Source of the DNA: Alitta virens
Taxonomy: Eukaryota; Annelida; Polychaeta; Phyllodocida; Nereididae
Direction: 5' to 3'
Length of the DNA stretch: 64,000 nucleotides
Assembly (NCBI GenBank): GCA_932294295.1
Contig: OW028585.1
Location: 14,912,771-14,976,770, forward strand
The notes under the pieces: model-generated
The model's database searches: none
The model's input: the letters and a program-made list of their open reading frames with translations, nothing else
What the model was told of the DNA's origin: nothing
In this document: positions 36,201 through 43,210 of the stretch, piece by piece
How positions within the stretch are numbered: position 1 is the first letter of the stretch
Layout: every line of letters starts with the position of its first letter
Program-made: the position numbers and the translations under genes

Positions 36201-39161
36201 TTATACAGGAGAATCTGATGATGACCGGGAATATTCAGAATTGGGACCAAGGCATTTGATGATCTTCCAGCTTCTCACAAGAAAAACAAATGTGAATGCC
36301 ACTGACTGTGGTTCCGCTACTCCATATTCTTGGATATTGGTGGGAAAGGCTCGGTGGGATAACATTAACTCCGGCATTAAATTCTTACAGATTGAGCAGA
36401 TCTTGCTCAAGAATGGTGGAGATACAGAACTGGCAAAGACTGCCTCAGCACCAGTGTAAGCACTAAATGAAAAATATACTAACAGTCACTTTAAAATGAT
36501 GAAATTGTACACTGTCAATATTTGTAATTTTCACATAATATACTATATTCCCTCCTGTACTTTGAATTATGATCCTACAAGAATATTAAAAATTTCTATG
36601 GACATACTTTCCCAAGCAAAAATCATGCAGACATCCACAGCACCTTGAACGTATGCTTATTATATTTCGAATGTAATAGTATCACAGCTCTTTAATATTG
36701 ATGCAGCTTCACTCATCCTCTGTTGTACTATTCTTTGTAGCTTATATCCCTTCTCATCGCACCATGATTTCTGATTTAAAACTTACATTGTAATGTCATA
36801 GTGTTAAACATACACCTGACTGAAGTGACAGAAACAACCAATGATAATAATGGTACTATATTTTTCAGATGGAGTTGGATTGAACAAGAATTAGGAGAAT
36901 GGGATTGGAAAATGGACAGACTCGAGAATCTGGTGAATTATATGAAGACTGTGACAAACTGGGAATCATCCACTTACAGGGACGAACTGAGTGATAGCAT
37001 CTGGGAAAAGCTAAAGAAAGTCATCAATCCAAAATTCATATATGTAGCACTTGATATCTTGAGCCTTTTGGCACAAAATGCAGCCAACGCTCAGTATATT
37101 TGGAACATTGGGTTTTTTGAGCCAGGAGATGAGCTTCGATATATTTGGTTCGAAATTCTAGGCACTTGCGCAGAGTATGGAGCAAAACCCACAGACCAGC
37201 AACGCGATCAGATTTTATCTTGGCTCGATTTCATTGTAAGGAAGGAGCCATTTGTTGCGCCTTTTCTGAAAATCCTTGCTGGAGTGCATATGAAAAAGAC
37301 TTTCACATACAACTTGTCTTTCCTTGGAGAATTTTACAAGGTTTCACCTGACATGATTCATCAGGGACGAAAATTGGTGAATGCAATGTACAAAACACTA
37401 GATAATTGTGCAAGATCAGAATCTTTGATCAATTGCTTACTTTACATTTCTACAGACACAGAAGGCGTAACCAAACTCAAAGACAATTTTTTTGAAAGTT
37501 CGTTTTCTAACATCTGGCTAGAAAGAAGTCCGCTTCACCTGGCAGCTATTTTTCTTGAAAGCGAGAATTCATTCAAATCCATTCCGGATGAGATGATTAG
37601 AAAGTACATCAACTCCAAAGACTTGCACGGAAGCACACCTTTGCATGTGGCATATTTGCACAACAATACACACGCTATACAGTTCTTGCAGCAACATGGT
37701 GCAATAAATGATGCCACTGATATCTATGGAGTAACACCAAAATCAATGGGACCATCTATTGGTAAGCATACGGTACATGGTGCTCAACCAGAGAGTTCAG
37801 AGACCCAACAAAACCACTCTGACAGTGAAATGAATGCTGTGTGTTCAAATGTCATGAAATCAAAGTCCAAGACTCTGCAACAAATGCGACCAATGCTGGT
37901 GCTCCCTGAAAATGAAACAAGAGACCTGATTGCTGAACTGACAGAACTGTTCAAAAGGCTATTAAAAGAGACAAAATACGAAACAGTTGGAATATTCATT
38001 ACAGGTAGTTTAAGGGAAAAGCTGAAAGTCGGACTCCTCGATGAAGCGGATCTACAACTGCGGTTCATGGGGAAAGTGATCAAGATTGGAAGAGATGATC
38101 ACCACATGATCAATGTAGCTGGTGAGGATGTTGACTCAGATGAATTCTTCAATAGTCTGTATTACAGTCTGTCAAATGCACTTCACAAGATCAGTTGGAA
38201 AGGAATAAACCTGAGGCCAGTGACTTTCCGAGGGCCTTGGAAGCTTATCCGAGAGGGACCAAGTTTATACAGAGGTGTAAAAGTATCGGTTGATGTGGTG
38301 CCTCTCATCATGTACAACGAAGAAGTAAAGAATGAACACAGAATGCAGCAAAGGCTTTTGGAGGGTACTGATTTCAAAAACCACATGGAGTTTGTTACAT
38401 TAAAAACACCTGGTACCGCCCCAAACATGTTTCAAAATACCTCGTTTGCATTGGAATGGGAATTGATGGACAGCCTACCAAGAAGTTGCAGGCTTGCAGT
38501 TGCAATTGGAAAGGCTTTGGTAGAGGTATGTATAATCGATTACCTACTGTGAATTGCACATAAAACATTTGTTTTGACCTGATAGTTTAATTCTCTGTTA
38601 TTGTAGGCATACGATCAGACCTCTGGCGACAGTTTGCGGGTTGAAATGCCCATCACATCATACATGATAAAGACTGCACTGTTTTACCTTCTTGATTACC
38701 GCAGTACTGATAGTAAACTCAGTACGAGCGGAACCATCAAAAATAAGAGAGGAGAGTTTGATCATCTCATCATGACTTCAGTGGAATCATCCAAATACTT
38801 TGAAAATACACTGTTGAAAGCTTTGGAAATTGTTGAAGGCAAAGTTAAAAGAAAAAGGAAAAGAATGAAGCTCAATCCAAACACCACATGGCTTACTGAT
38901 GAAGATTTGGCAACTCATGGAGAGGAAGCAAGAGTTTGGGCTCACAAGATTTTCTCACTGATCAAATGCCTAGCAGAAAAAGGAATGAAGCTGAACAGTT
39001 ACTGGCACAGATATGCGCCTGTTTCTGATACAAGGGGAAGAGTTCGAAATGTTCTCGACCGGCTGAATTATGATGGCGAAGGGTTTGGCGATGCCGAGTA
39101 TATTTGTGATGTTTGCGATTGTCTCTTGGAACGCCTGGATAAATTTACTTTTTTGGAATAA
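5647..39161 (+). CDS. Giant modular ankyrin-repeat protein with C-terminal Mab-21/cGAS-like nucleotidyltransferase domain (43 exons)
   Basis: I joined 43 exons by frame, phase and splice sites: ten A-B-C-D modules (one with an extra B exon) and two terminal exons. The sum is about 17.3 kb of coding sequence, about 5,760 residues. A and B encode short helical blocks, C is a 35-nt exon (consensus L-M-S-V-D-D-S), and D encodes ankyrin-like repeats with cores such as DKNGQTALHIL. The last exons hold a nucleotidyltransferase fold of the Mab-21/cGAS-like receptor family. The start ATG (5647) directly follows the A1 acceptor and aligns with the start of later A exons; an upstream start cannot be excluded. 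D8 carries a frame break, so a full-length product may not be made from this haplotype. There is no signal peptide or membrane segment, so it is probably cytosolic. Immune sensing or scaffolding is inferred from the domain pairing. Confidence 0.8.
8214..8286 (+). CDS. Candidate alternative terminal exon S1 after D1
   Basis: A TTTATTTATAG acceptor precedes 8214. Joined to D1 in phase (AT|A) it reads 23 residues starting APGDSKKGNPSKSRQQEK and stops at TAA (8284-8286). It is similar in length, position and composition to the stop exon after D8 (27928-27997): a polar, Lys/Gln-rich tail with a G-x-P near its middle, ending in Met-stop. Splicing D1 to A2 (8500) skips it. I infer a module-1-only isoform; no clear AATAAA follows. 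Confidence 0.4.
8500..10952 (+). CDS. Module 2 (exons A2-D2)
   Basis: Exons: A2 8500-8695 (196-nt type, TIENLEELNNLDENTEKK), B2 8969-9100 (44 codons, KMAALYKTVTNK), C2 9665-9699 (TFMSVDDSTESR), D2 9789-10952. D2 (388 codons) has the GADPTWIP segment, LHALVNCDWSELP, then DKSGQTPIHIL, NKKGQTALHIL, DQNGQSVLHIL, DKTGQTVLHLL, the NVNATDKDLATPYLWI block and a closing LFLDKGADVEL. Its C-terminal third is strikingly close to that of D3 and unlike other even-numbered modules. It ends CCT AA|GTGAGT (phase 2). The 564-bp intron 9101-9664 is AT-rich with no recognised element. Confidence 0.85.
11034..11088 (+). CDS. Weak candidate terminal exon S2 after D2
   Basis: After TTCTTGTTTTAG, in-phase joining to D2 gives PIKSETLKEQQMIIYLL and a stop at 11086-11088. 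It sits where S1 and S8 sit in their modules and shares a K-E-Q-Q core, but resemblance is slight and the sequence overlaps an AATAAA-like stretch. It may be chance. Confidence 0.2.
11231..13889 (+). CDS. Module 3 (exons A3-D3)
   Basis: Exons: A3 11231-11423 (193-nt type), B3 12158-12316 (53 codons), C3 12547-12581 (ILMSVDDSVYAR), D3 12699-13889. A3 reads TSDLMWIMANMV then GQRILDLLEDEGEQSIHDD and ends at a GC donor (AAG|GCAAGT). D3 (397 codons) contains LLDEGADPTCIP, LHALVRFDWTCLPEELP, NDDGRNSLQYF, DKHGKTALHVL, DKNCATALHIL, DKNGQTVLHIL, DKTKQTVLHLL, NVNAIDKDLATPYLWI and a final FMMKGADVEL. Intron 11424-12157 (734 bp) is AT-rich with no element recognised; intron 13890-14365 likewise. Confidence 0.85.
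14366..16446 (+). CDS. Module 4 (exons A4-D4)
   Basis: Exons: A4 14366-14561 (196-nt type, YLELKERIRNFKKLKKLND), B4 14733-14864 (44 codons, KLVDIHKNTST), C4 15031-15065 (VLSEVNGHSHSR, the least typical C exon), D4 15211-16446. D4 is the longest D exon (412 codons): GADPTWLP, HSLATLHWKSV, DWCGRTSLHLF, DDNNRTPLHYL, DKDGRTALHIL, DNQGHTILHIL, GSGENILHII, then SATPYSWILKGKL and LLQNDADVDLARKGFS. The repeats are spaced wider than in odd modules. It belongs to a subtype shared with D6, D8 and D9. The D4-A5 intron is only 150 bp. Confidence 0.85.
16597..19105 (+). CDS. Module 5 (exons A5-D5)
   Basis: Exons: A5 16597-16789 (193-nt type, TSDLLRTLENLNTTMDLT), B5 17226-17393 (56 codons; RVTSLYKTAKVK), C5 17719-17753 (ILMTVDDSSQAR), D5 17927-19105. 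D5 (393 codons) has TECLRTLAMNAKY, GADPTWIP, LHALVDFDWDHLPEHLP, DFGRMPIHTF, DKNGQSELHIL, DKNGQTALHIL, DKNGQSILHIL, DKNGETVLHIV and SVTPYSWILAGK. Its C-terminus then diverges (Ser/Asn-rich, ending GLRDPV) and lacks the usual closing GAD-x-x-LA repeat. Intron 17394-17718 has a possible SINE-like stretch near 17505-17570. Confidence 0.85.
19397..21318 (+). CDS. Module 6 (exons A6-D6)
   Basis: Exons: A6 19397-19592 (196-nt type, YLELKEIVSNLTRPGDLD), B6 19801-19938 (46 codons, VMVSTYNMISTK), C6 20042-20076 (LLLTADDSLYSR), D6 20179-21318. D6 (380 codons) has LLHQGADPTWIP, LHAMVGCNWEELV, DHGRNPLHCL, a spacer containing acidic NDDDAN, DKDGQTALHII, DAMGRTPLHLL, DDNGENILHVL and a closing FVQNGADVSRARNGLS. 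It ends CTG CA|GTGAGT, phase 2. All introns here are short (104-290 bp). Confidence 0.85.
21522..24304 (+). CDS. Module 7 (exons A7-D7)
   Basis: Exons: A7 21522-21714 (193-nt type, SAELENLLEKAFLQ, GQRIIELIADVGNQ), B7 22085-22225 (47 codons, KLAQLYAELPNK), C7 22832-22866 (VLAPVDASSDSR), D7 23072-24304. A7 has no internal start and is found only by homology and splice sites. D7 (411 codons) carries an insertion after the first repeat, then LHALVDFQWECLPRHLP, DDNGQTALHVL, DVKGQTPLHIL, DTNGQTVLHIL, DSNGNTVLHLL, ATPYTWI and a final GTDVDLAQFG. Intron 21715-22084 contains an ATCGATTATTAATCG-type fragment (about 21890-21960). Intron 24305-24891 has nothing recognised. Confidence 0.85.
22381..22800. 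mobile_element. One end of a GGGCTGTTC-type MITE
   Basis: GGGCTGTTCTATTTAAAA preceded by TAA matches the terminal repeat of the complete MITE at 29674. It is followed by purine/pyrimidine-skewed sequence (about 22415-22600), but no matching right terminus was found. This is a truncated copy; the right limit is approximate. Confidence 0.4.
24892..27775 (+). CDS. Module 8 (exons A8-D8), D8 frame broken
   Basis: Exons: A8 24892-25087 (196-nt type, YAELNEVIRNLRIPDDLD), B8 26045-26176 (44 codons, EVATIYQAVANN; weak acceptor TTCGTTAAAAG), C8 26595-26629 (TLVKAEECLLSR), D8 26737-27775. D8 is 1039 nt, not a multiple of three, unlike every other D exon. The frame encoding GQTALHLLVKS stops at about 27494, and the next repeat (NIQIQDNKGCTVLHI) is in another frame. 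Compared with D9 about 25 residues are missing at the join, so a deletion fits better than a single-base sequencing error. The end is normal (MTPYSWIL, NADAELARKGF, then CA|GTAAGT). Confidence 0.75.
25200..25830 (-). mobile_element. LINE reverse-transcriptase tail fragment (minus strand)
   Basis: Minus-strand frames 25811-25527 and 25551-25288 read EGYLKMLITVFYKQS, then TNVTWQKHFERLKK, and further on NDPRRDSHMSLLNNLD. These match in order the C-terminal part of LINE reverse transcriptases (KKCKEM, LGV-x-W-x-H, DRR motifs). The frames are shifted and incomplete. The fragment lies in the intron between A8 and B8, opposite to the gene. Confidence 0.6.
27928..27997 (+). CDS. Candidate alternative terminal exon S8 after D8
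   Basis: A long pyrimidine tract and CAG precede 27928. Joined in phase to D8 (CA|A) it reads 23 residues starting DIIAEVKASHGKPGYKKQDQ and ends at TGA (27995-27997). It corresponds in position and character to S1. Its frame continues the 3' half of D8, so it is a plausible terminus for a protein ending in module 8. Confidence 0.45.
28228..28385 (+). repeat. Partial duplicate of the C8-end to D8-start region
   Basis: The stretch repeats 26614-26770 nearly base for base: the end of exon C8 (AATGTTTGCTGTCAAG|GTAAA), the whole C8-D8 intron, the acceptor and the first codons of D8 (ACTAAGTGTCTAAGAGCC). The D8 homology then stops. It is a non-functional scar and cannot encode a complete exon. Confidence 0.9.
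28581..32462 (+). CDS. Module 9 (exons A9-D9, with extra B exon)
   Basis: Exons: A9 28581-28776 (196-nt type, YSELTDIITNLKEPKDLD), B9 29199-29330 (44 codons, KMATIYQGMPSK), B9b 29509-29637 (43 codons, phase 0-0, ending ATQTKLFSLVR like other B exons), C9 30455-30489 (ILATVDNSVHSK), D9 31326-32462. D9 (379 codons) has GADPTWIP altered to EADATWIP, DWFEKTALQLF, DYKGRTILHHL, DKNGCTALHIL, DNYGQTVLHIL, ITPYSWILKG and FLSCGANADLAKDAF. Introns carry a SINE head, a MITE, an AT microsatellite and an 87-bp array. Confidence 0.8.
29075..29135 (-). repeat. tRNA-derived SINE head (B box)
   Basis: Minus strand reads GGTCCCGGGTTCAATTCCCC, a B-box/T-arm signature, in the intron between A9 and B9. No full cloverleaf forms. 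Confidence 0.5.
29674..29932. mobile_element. MITE with GGGCTGTTC termini and TCA target duplication
   Basis: Left end GGGCTGTTCTATTTAAA and right end TTTAAAATGGAACAGCCC are imperfect inverted repeats. TCA flanks both sides (29671-29673 and 29933-29935), a three-base duplication of the T-N-A type used by PIF/Harbinger elements. The body is a G-run followed by C-runs and purine/pyrimidine-skewed sequence with no ORF. It lies in the intron after B9b. Confidence 0.75.
30173..30210. repeat. (AT)n microsatellite
   Basis: About 18 AT dinucleotides in the intron between B9b and C9. Confidence 0.95.
30733..31162. repeat. 87-bp tandem array, five copies (last partial)
   Basis: The unit begins ATCGGAGGATATTAAGTAAT and ends GCTATGTTGGCATTTTT. 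Copies start at 30733, 30820, 30907, 30994 and 31081 and look identical over their full length, implying recent expansion. The array is inside the intron between C9 and D9. Confidence 0.95.
32564..33661. mobile_element. 1.1-kb non-autonomous element with imperfect terminal inverted repeats
   Basis: The left end (CAGTTCATGCGTGACCTAGG) and right end (CCTAGGTCAAGCGTAAACTG) are inverted with a few mismatches. The interior contains two related sub-blocks (about 32885-33125 and 33360-33640) and no long ORF. The first sub-block is also present inverted at 51175-51450. It fills most of the 1,635-bp intron between D9 and A10. Confidence 0.5.
34098..36455 (+). CDS. Module 10 (exons A10-D10, short D)
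   Basis: Exons: A10 34098-34290 (193-nt type), B10 34731-34850 (40 codons, MMSDIYKKLPDR, the shortest B), C10 35581-35615 (TLIAVDESHELR), D10 35733-36455. D10 is only 241 codons. It keeps the GADPTWIP start, the LHALISCSDDDL block, one DCKGCTPLHLL repeat, the NVNATDCGSATPYSWIL block and the closing LLKNGGDTELA, but lacks the middle three or four ankyrin repeats. Its phase-2 end (CCA GT|GTAAGC) joins the nucleotidyltransferase exon. Introns hold SINE pieces (about 34340-34500 and 35405-35475). Confidence 0.8.
34340..34500. repeat. SINE-like repeat (first of two copies)
   Basis: It contains TTCAATTCCCGGTTGAACC followed by CTGCCTGTCATAATTAGCCC and TACAGGACGTAAAGCCCT. The last part recurs at 35405-35475 (CTGCCTGTCCTAATTAGCCC ... 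TACAGGACGGAAAGCCCT), showing a dispersed family. Confidence 0.5.
35135..35530. repeat. GT/CA microsatellites around a SINE tail
   Basis: GTGTGTGTGAGTG repeats occur near 35135-35175 and CACACACACGCACG repeats near 35482-35530, with the second SINE tail copy (35405-35475) between. All lie in the B10-C10 intron. Confidence 0.8.
36869..38525 (+). CDS. Penultimate exon: helical region, ankyrin repeats and catalytic half of the Mab-21/cGAS-like nucleotidyltransferase
   Basis: 552 codons, joined in phase to D10. Residues about 1-210 are helical without introns and recall A/B blocks. Residues about 215-300 are ankyrin repeats of more classical form (RSPLHLAAIF, DLHGSTPLHVAYLHNN, QHGAINDATDIYGVTP). 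A polar linker follows. From about residue 355 comes the nucleotidyltransferase: GS in FITGSLREKL (about 378), E-x-D in DEADLQLRF (about 391-393), and the third acid in KVSVDVVPLI (about 474). These are the positions of the metal-binding residues in cGAS-like enzymes (known family pattern), so catalysis is plausible. No cGAS zinc-thumb motif is seen. Product and ligand cannot be predicted. Confidence 0.85.
38607..39161 (+). CDS. Last exon: C-terminal Mab-21 helical lobe
   Basis: 184 codons plus stop, joined in phase 0 after TTATTGTAG. PITSYMIKTALFYLLDY matches the S-Y-x-x-K-T-x-x-x-x-L signature of the Mab-21 C-terminal lobe. A basic KVKRKRKRMK segment lies in the middle; a nucleic-acid or nuclear-localisation role would be speculation. 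The protein ends DKFTFLE. The domain length (about 380 residues across both exons) is normal for the family. Confidence 0.85.
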   Translation, partial: AYDQTSGDSLRVEMPITSYMIKTALFYLLDYRSTDSKLSTSGTIKNKRGEFDHLIMTSVESSKYFENTLLKALEIVEGKVKRKRKRMKLNPNTTWLTDEDLATHGEEARVWAHKIFSLIKCLAEKGMKLNSYWHRYAPVSDTRGRVRNVLDRLNYDGEGFGDAEYICDVCDCLLERLDKFTFLE

Positions 39162-39824
39162 TAATGTAATTCACAAGGACAGTTACACCGACCGACTTAT
39201 AACAAACAATCTGGGAATTATGTCAATCAAAAAGCCTGTATGAATATATATAACTAAGTTTCATTTATAGGCGTGGTTCTGATGTAAAAGGTGGGCACAA
39301 AATCTACTCCTACCCGTGGAACCCTTTTTTTTAAGATTGATAAATTTATATAGCACCTGTTTAGAAAAGATTTCTGTTCATTGATGTTTCACAATTTTAT
39401 GTGCTGTCATATATATAGCGTGTTATGTATCTATAAAATTTGCTTTCATTTTTATTATAATGCTGCACACATTATCTAACTGGTTTTAATGGCATTTTCA
39501 TATTTACACAATATTTTATGAATATATTGTATATATCGTGGGATACATAAACACTTGGGGACTGGTTATATTACAGTTATGGATGATATATTGTATATTT
39601 GTTAATGCATTGCTCTATTACACACATGCATACTTGTGTGACACATTTATTAACGTGTAATGTGCATGTTTTGATATTATCTGTTAATATAAAATTGATT
39701 TTATTTTTTAAGAATAGGAATATAATTTATTTGGTCATAACATTAAAATTAAACACTTTCAGCAGCACCACATATATTTACTGTATTGAATTATTTGCTG
39801 GAGTAATTTTTGCCCTCGGCGTGA
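39162..39824 (+). other. 3' flank / untranslated region
   Basis: AT-rich, no ORF of interest. I see no AATAAA; an ATTAAA occurs at 39742. The 3' end of the transcript is therefore undefined. Confidence 0.4.
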
Positions 39825-40125
39825 TACCATCACAGTACGAATTTTTGTGGCTTCATGTGGCTTCCCTGAATAATGAGTTGGTCAGCGTGAGCAATTGGAG
39901 GAAGGCAAATAATCTATCTATTAACAAAAGCAAAACGAAAGCCATGATTTTCCATGCACCCCGAAGAAGAGTTCAAATTCCTACTATTAAAATAGAAGAC
40001 TGTTATAGAATTAGTTTATGAATTTAATTCCTTGGCATAATGTTAGATAGACAGCTAAATTGGAAAGCTCACCGTGATATGATTACAACACATGTAGAGA
40101 CTGATTGGCTTAATAACCACAAAAT
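39825..40125 (+). mobile_element. LINE reverse-transcriptase fragment
   Basis: The frame reads LNNELVSVSNWRKANNLSIN, followed by KSKTKAMIFHAPRR, and after a stop and shift LGIMLDRQLNWKAHRDMI. This is the standard K-T-K ... LGI-x-x-D-x-x-LNWK-x-H order of non-LTR reverse transcriptases. It is truncated on both sides; its right part is followed by the CTATA|AGGCCCC junction of the composite element. Confidence 0.75.
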
Positions 40126-40259
40126 ACTCAAAAGGTACAAATCACTAAAAAAAAGTAGTGATGGTCACGCCGTCCTCAAAAATATGAATTTACTAGTTGT
40201 GGCCTCGCAGAACCATAATCTGACTATAAGGCCCCATTTAACCCCATAATTCCCATGCG

Positions 40260-40760
40260 GGACTCCCATTTGGGAATTGCAGGACTTAGAGGACTTACAG
40301 GAAATGCTGGAATTAGATAGGAATTGAAGGATCTCATGGGACCCATATGGAGATAGGGGAGTTATTAAGGATGTAAAGGAATTGCAGGATTTATTGGGCA
40401 TCACAGGGACTTATTGATCTAACAGAGATTATTTAGGACTTGGTGGAATTATTGAGGACATACAGGAATTATGGGGACTCAGAAGGGCTTCTAGGGAATT
40501 GCAGAATTATTCAGGACTTACGGGAATTATGGGGACCCAGAAGGGCTTATCAGGAATTGCGGAATTATTCAGGACTTACGGGAATTATGGGGACCCAGAA
40601 GGGCTTCTAGGGAATAGCAGAATTATTCAGGACTTACGGGAATTATGGGGACTCAGAAGGGCTTATCAGGAATTGCGGAATTATTCAGGACTTATGGGAA
40701 TTATGGGACTTACAGTGGCTTATTGGGAATTGTGGTACACCACGGGGACTTATGGGATTT
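40260..40760. repeat. Left subterminal minisatellite of the composite
   Basis: Degenerate direct repeats of the form GGAATTATTCAGGACTTACG alternating with GGACCCAGAAGGGCTTAT. It gives a spurious ORF. Confidence 0.85.
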
Positions 40761-41057
40761 AAGGTGATTATGTAGAATTTTTCGGAACTTGTAAGGATAT
40801 AAGGGAAATATAAACCACTATGGGACCTCGAAGGAGCTAGAGCTTGGAATAGTCGGACTCGTGGCTTTTATGGGAATTAGCTAATTCTATTCCAGATACA
40901 TCTTCAAAACAATAACGTGAATTTGCCAATAATATAGCTCACACGTTTAATACAAAAAATCAATTGTTGGCTCAGATTTAGCAAGCCTGGCATGAACACC
41001 CAATTACTAGTTAGTACACAGGGGTCACTAACCTCGTGATATAGACTTTCTCATAAA

Positions 41058-41130
41058 GTGTAATGCATGTAGGGTATTGATCCCGAGACGTTAAGTTGCC
41101 AGGCTTCATACAAGCCAATGGCATTGGCTA
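41058..41130 (-). repeat. tRNA-derived SINE head, degenerate
   Basis: The minus strand contains CTCGGGATCAATACCC, a B-box-like element, preceded by a decayed A-box region. It abuts the left end of the Harbinger element. Confidence 0.35.
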
Positions 41131-41621
41131 AAGGCCCCTTCACACATAGCCGGATTAGACACCGGAGCGTCCCGGAATGAAATTTCTTCAATCCAGGGTG
41201 GTCCAGGCGAAAAAGTTGGAAATGTCAACTAACGAAAAATTTGGCTGTGTGGACACGATGGCAAGACGTTGGCGACAAGGAGCAACACGGCTATTACACG
41301 GATGTATACGGTCGCTACACGGATATGTACGGTTGAAACATGGCGGTACACAGAGGTGTCCGGTGCACCAAAGAACGAGCCATGGTTGTTGCCGGAAGTA
41401 ACACGGATGTCCCGGATGAGTGCGGAGTGAACCGGATGTTACATGGGGCCTTCACGGATATACACGATCTGTACACGATCATATTGCGGAGTTAACCTGT
41501 CTTCTCCCGGAACGCGCTAAAATTGGTATTTAAGGTGGATGCGTTCCACTGGCCATCATTCCACTTCGGACTACCATACTGCAAAGGTGTTGCTGCTACT
41601 ACACAAGAATAGATAATTATT

Positions 41622-42974
41622 ATGTCTTTATCACACTACGACAAGGTGGAATTGGATGTGAAGTACCTGGACATGCAAGTCCAGCTACTTACTGCTGCAA
41701 ATGATATACTTCTGCAAGAAGAACAGAAACAGCAGAACGCTGCAGAGAGGGCCGCATCAACAACTGATGAAGATGACTTCTTACAAAATGCTGGTGCTGC
41801 CCGAAGAAGAAGGTGAATGTGGGTGCGACCTTGGCTTCTAAGAAGACCTCTTTATGGGCAGTATGAAAAGCTGATGGCTGAATTGACTGCAGAAGATGTG
41901 GGTGGCTTCTAGAATTTCATGAGGATGGAGCCTGACTTATTTCATGAAGTTCTGGCAAGAGTGGGACCTAGGATTACAAAGCAGGATACTTTTTGGAGGA
42001 GGGCCCTTGAACCTGGACTGAAACTGGCTATTACCTTGTGCTACCTGGGTACGGGCAACAGCTACATGTCTCTGCAGTATGGATTCAGGGTAGCCTTCAA
42101 TACCATTTCTATCCTTGTCATCGAAGTCTGCCAGGCCATCATAGAAGAGTACTCAGCAGAAGTAATGCGTTGTCCTGTAACCCCAGAAGCCTGGAAAGAA
42201 GTTGCCAATGGATTCTACAACAGATGGAACTTCCCCCACGGCATCGGCGCCATTGATGGCAAGCACGTTGCCATCAGATGTCCCAGGAAGTCTGGATCCC
42301 TGTTCTACAACTACAAGGGATTTTTCTCTATTGTCCTACTGGCTGTAGTTGATGCTGAATACAAGTTCCTCTATGTTGACATTGGTGCCAGTGGATCAGG
42401 CTCAGATGCTGGAGTGTTTAGTCAGACAGAATTGAAGGAAGCGCTAGAAAGTGGGAACATTGGATTACCTGAACCAGACAAACTGCCAAATGATGACCAG
42501 CCAGTGCCTTACTTCATAGTTGGGGATGATGCCTTTGGACTGCAGACTTGGATGATGAAGCCTCTGCCTCACAGGAACATGACGATGGAAGACCGAATCT
42601 TCAACTACAGACTTTCTAGAGCTAGATGGGTGGTAGAGAATGCCTTTGGACTTTTGGCTGCCAGGTTCAGGTGTCTCCTCACAACAATGCCTCAAAGTCC
42701 TGACAGAGTGTGCACCATAACTCTTGCTTGCTGTGTGCTGCACAACCTACTGAGGCTGAAGTATCCAACTGCTCAAGTGAATGCTGTGGACCAGGAAAAT
42801 GCAGACATCCATGCGATCATCCCAGGTGCATGGAGGGAGAATGCCAATCTACCAGACATGGGAGATGTGTACAGAGGCAACACCAACAGAGCAGGCAAGG
42901 AAATGCGGCAATACTTGGTCAACTACGTCAACTCAGAAGCTGGGAGTGTACCATGGCAACAAGACAAGATTTGA
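41622..42974 (+). pseudogene. Harbinger (HARBI1-like) transposase with two in-frame stops
   Basis: 41622-41816 encodes a helical N-terminus ending in four arginines and TGA. The same frame continues with MWVRPWLLRRPLYGQYEKL, meets a TAG near 41908, then runs 351 codons from 41919. The long part shows the DDE residues in context: GAIDGKHVAIRCP, SGSGSDAGVF, GDDAFGLQTW and RARWVVENAFGLL. The two stops separate the N-terminal helices from the catalytic domain, so the copy is probably inactive unless an intron removes them. Cut-and-paste transposition is the known family role. Confidence 0.85.
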
Positions 42975-43210
42975 AAACAACACGAATGATGTAAGTTTGA
43001 ACATTTAATTATTACGAAACCTCAGACATCTGCAGCACACAAGTGCAAAAAAGTACACAGCATTTAATGACACAGCATTTAGTTATTGTCATGCAAATGT
43101 ATGCAATACAGTTTACATGTAAAAATAAAAGTTAAAACTACAAAAACCTGTAACTTTAAATGTTTAAACTTGCTTTTAATAAAAGTTCATTGTTCGTTTT
43201 CAGGTGAAGA

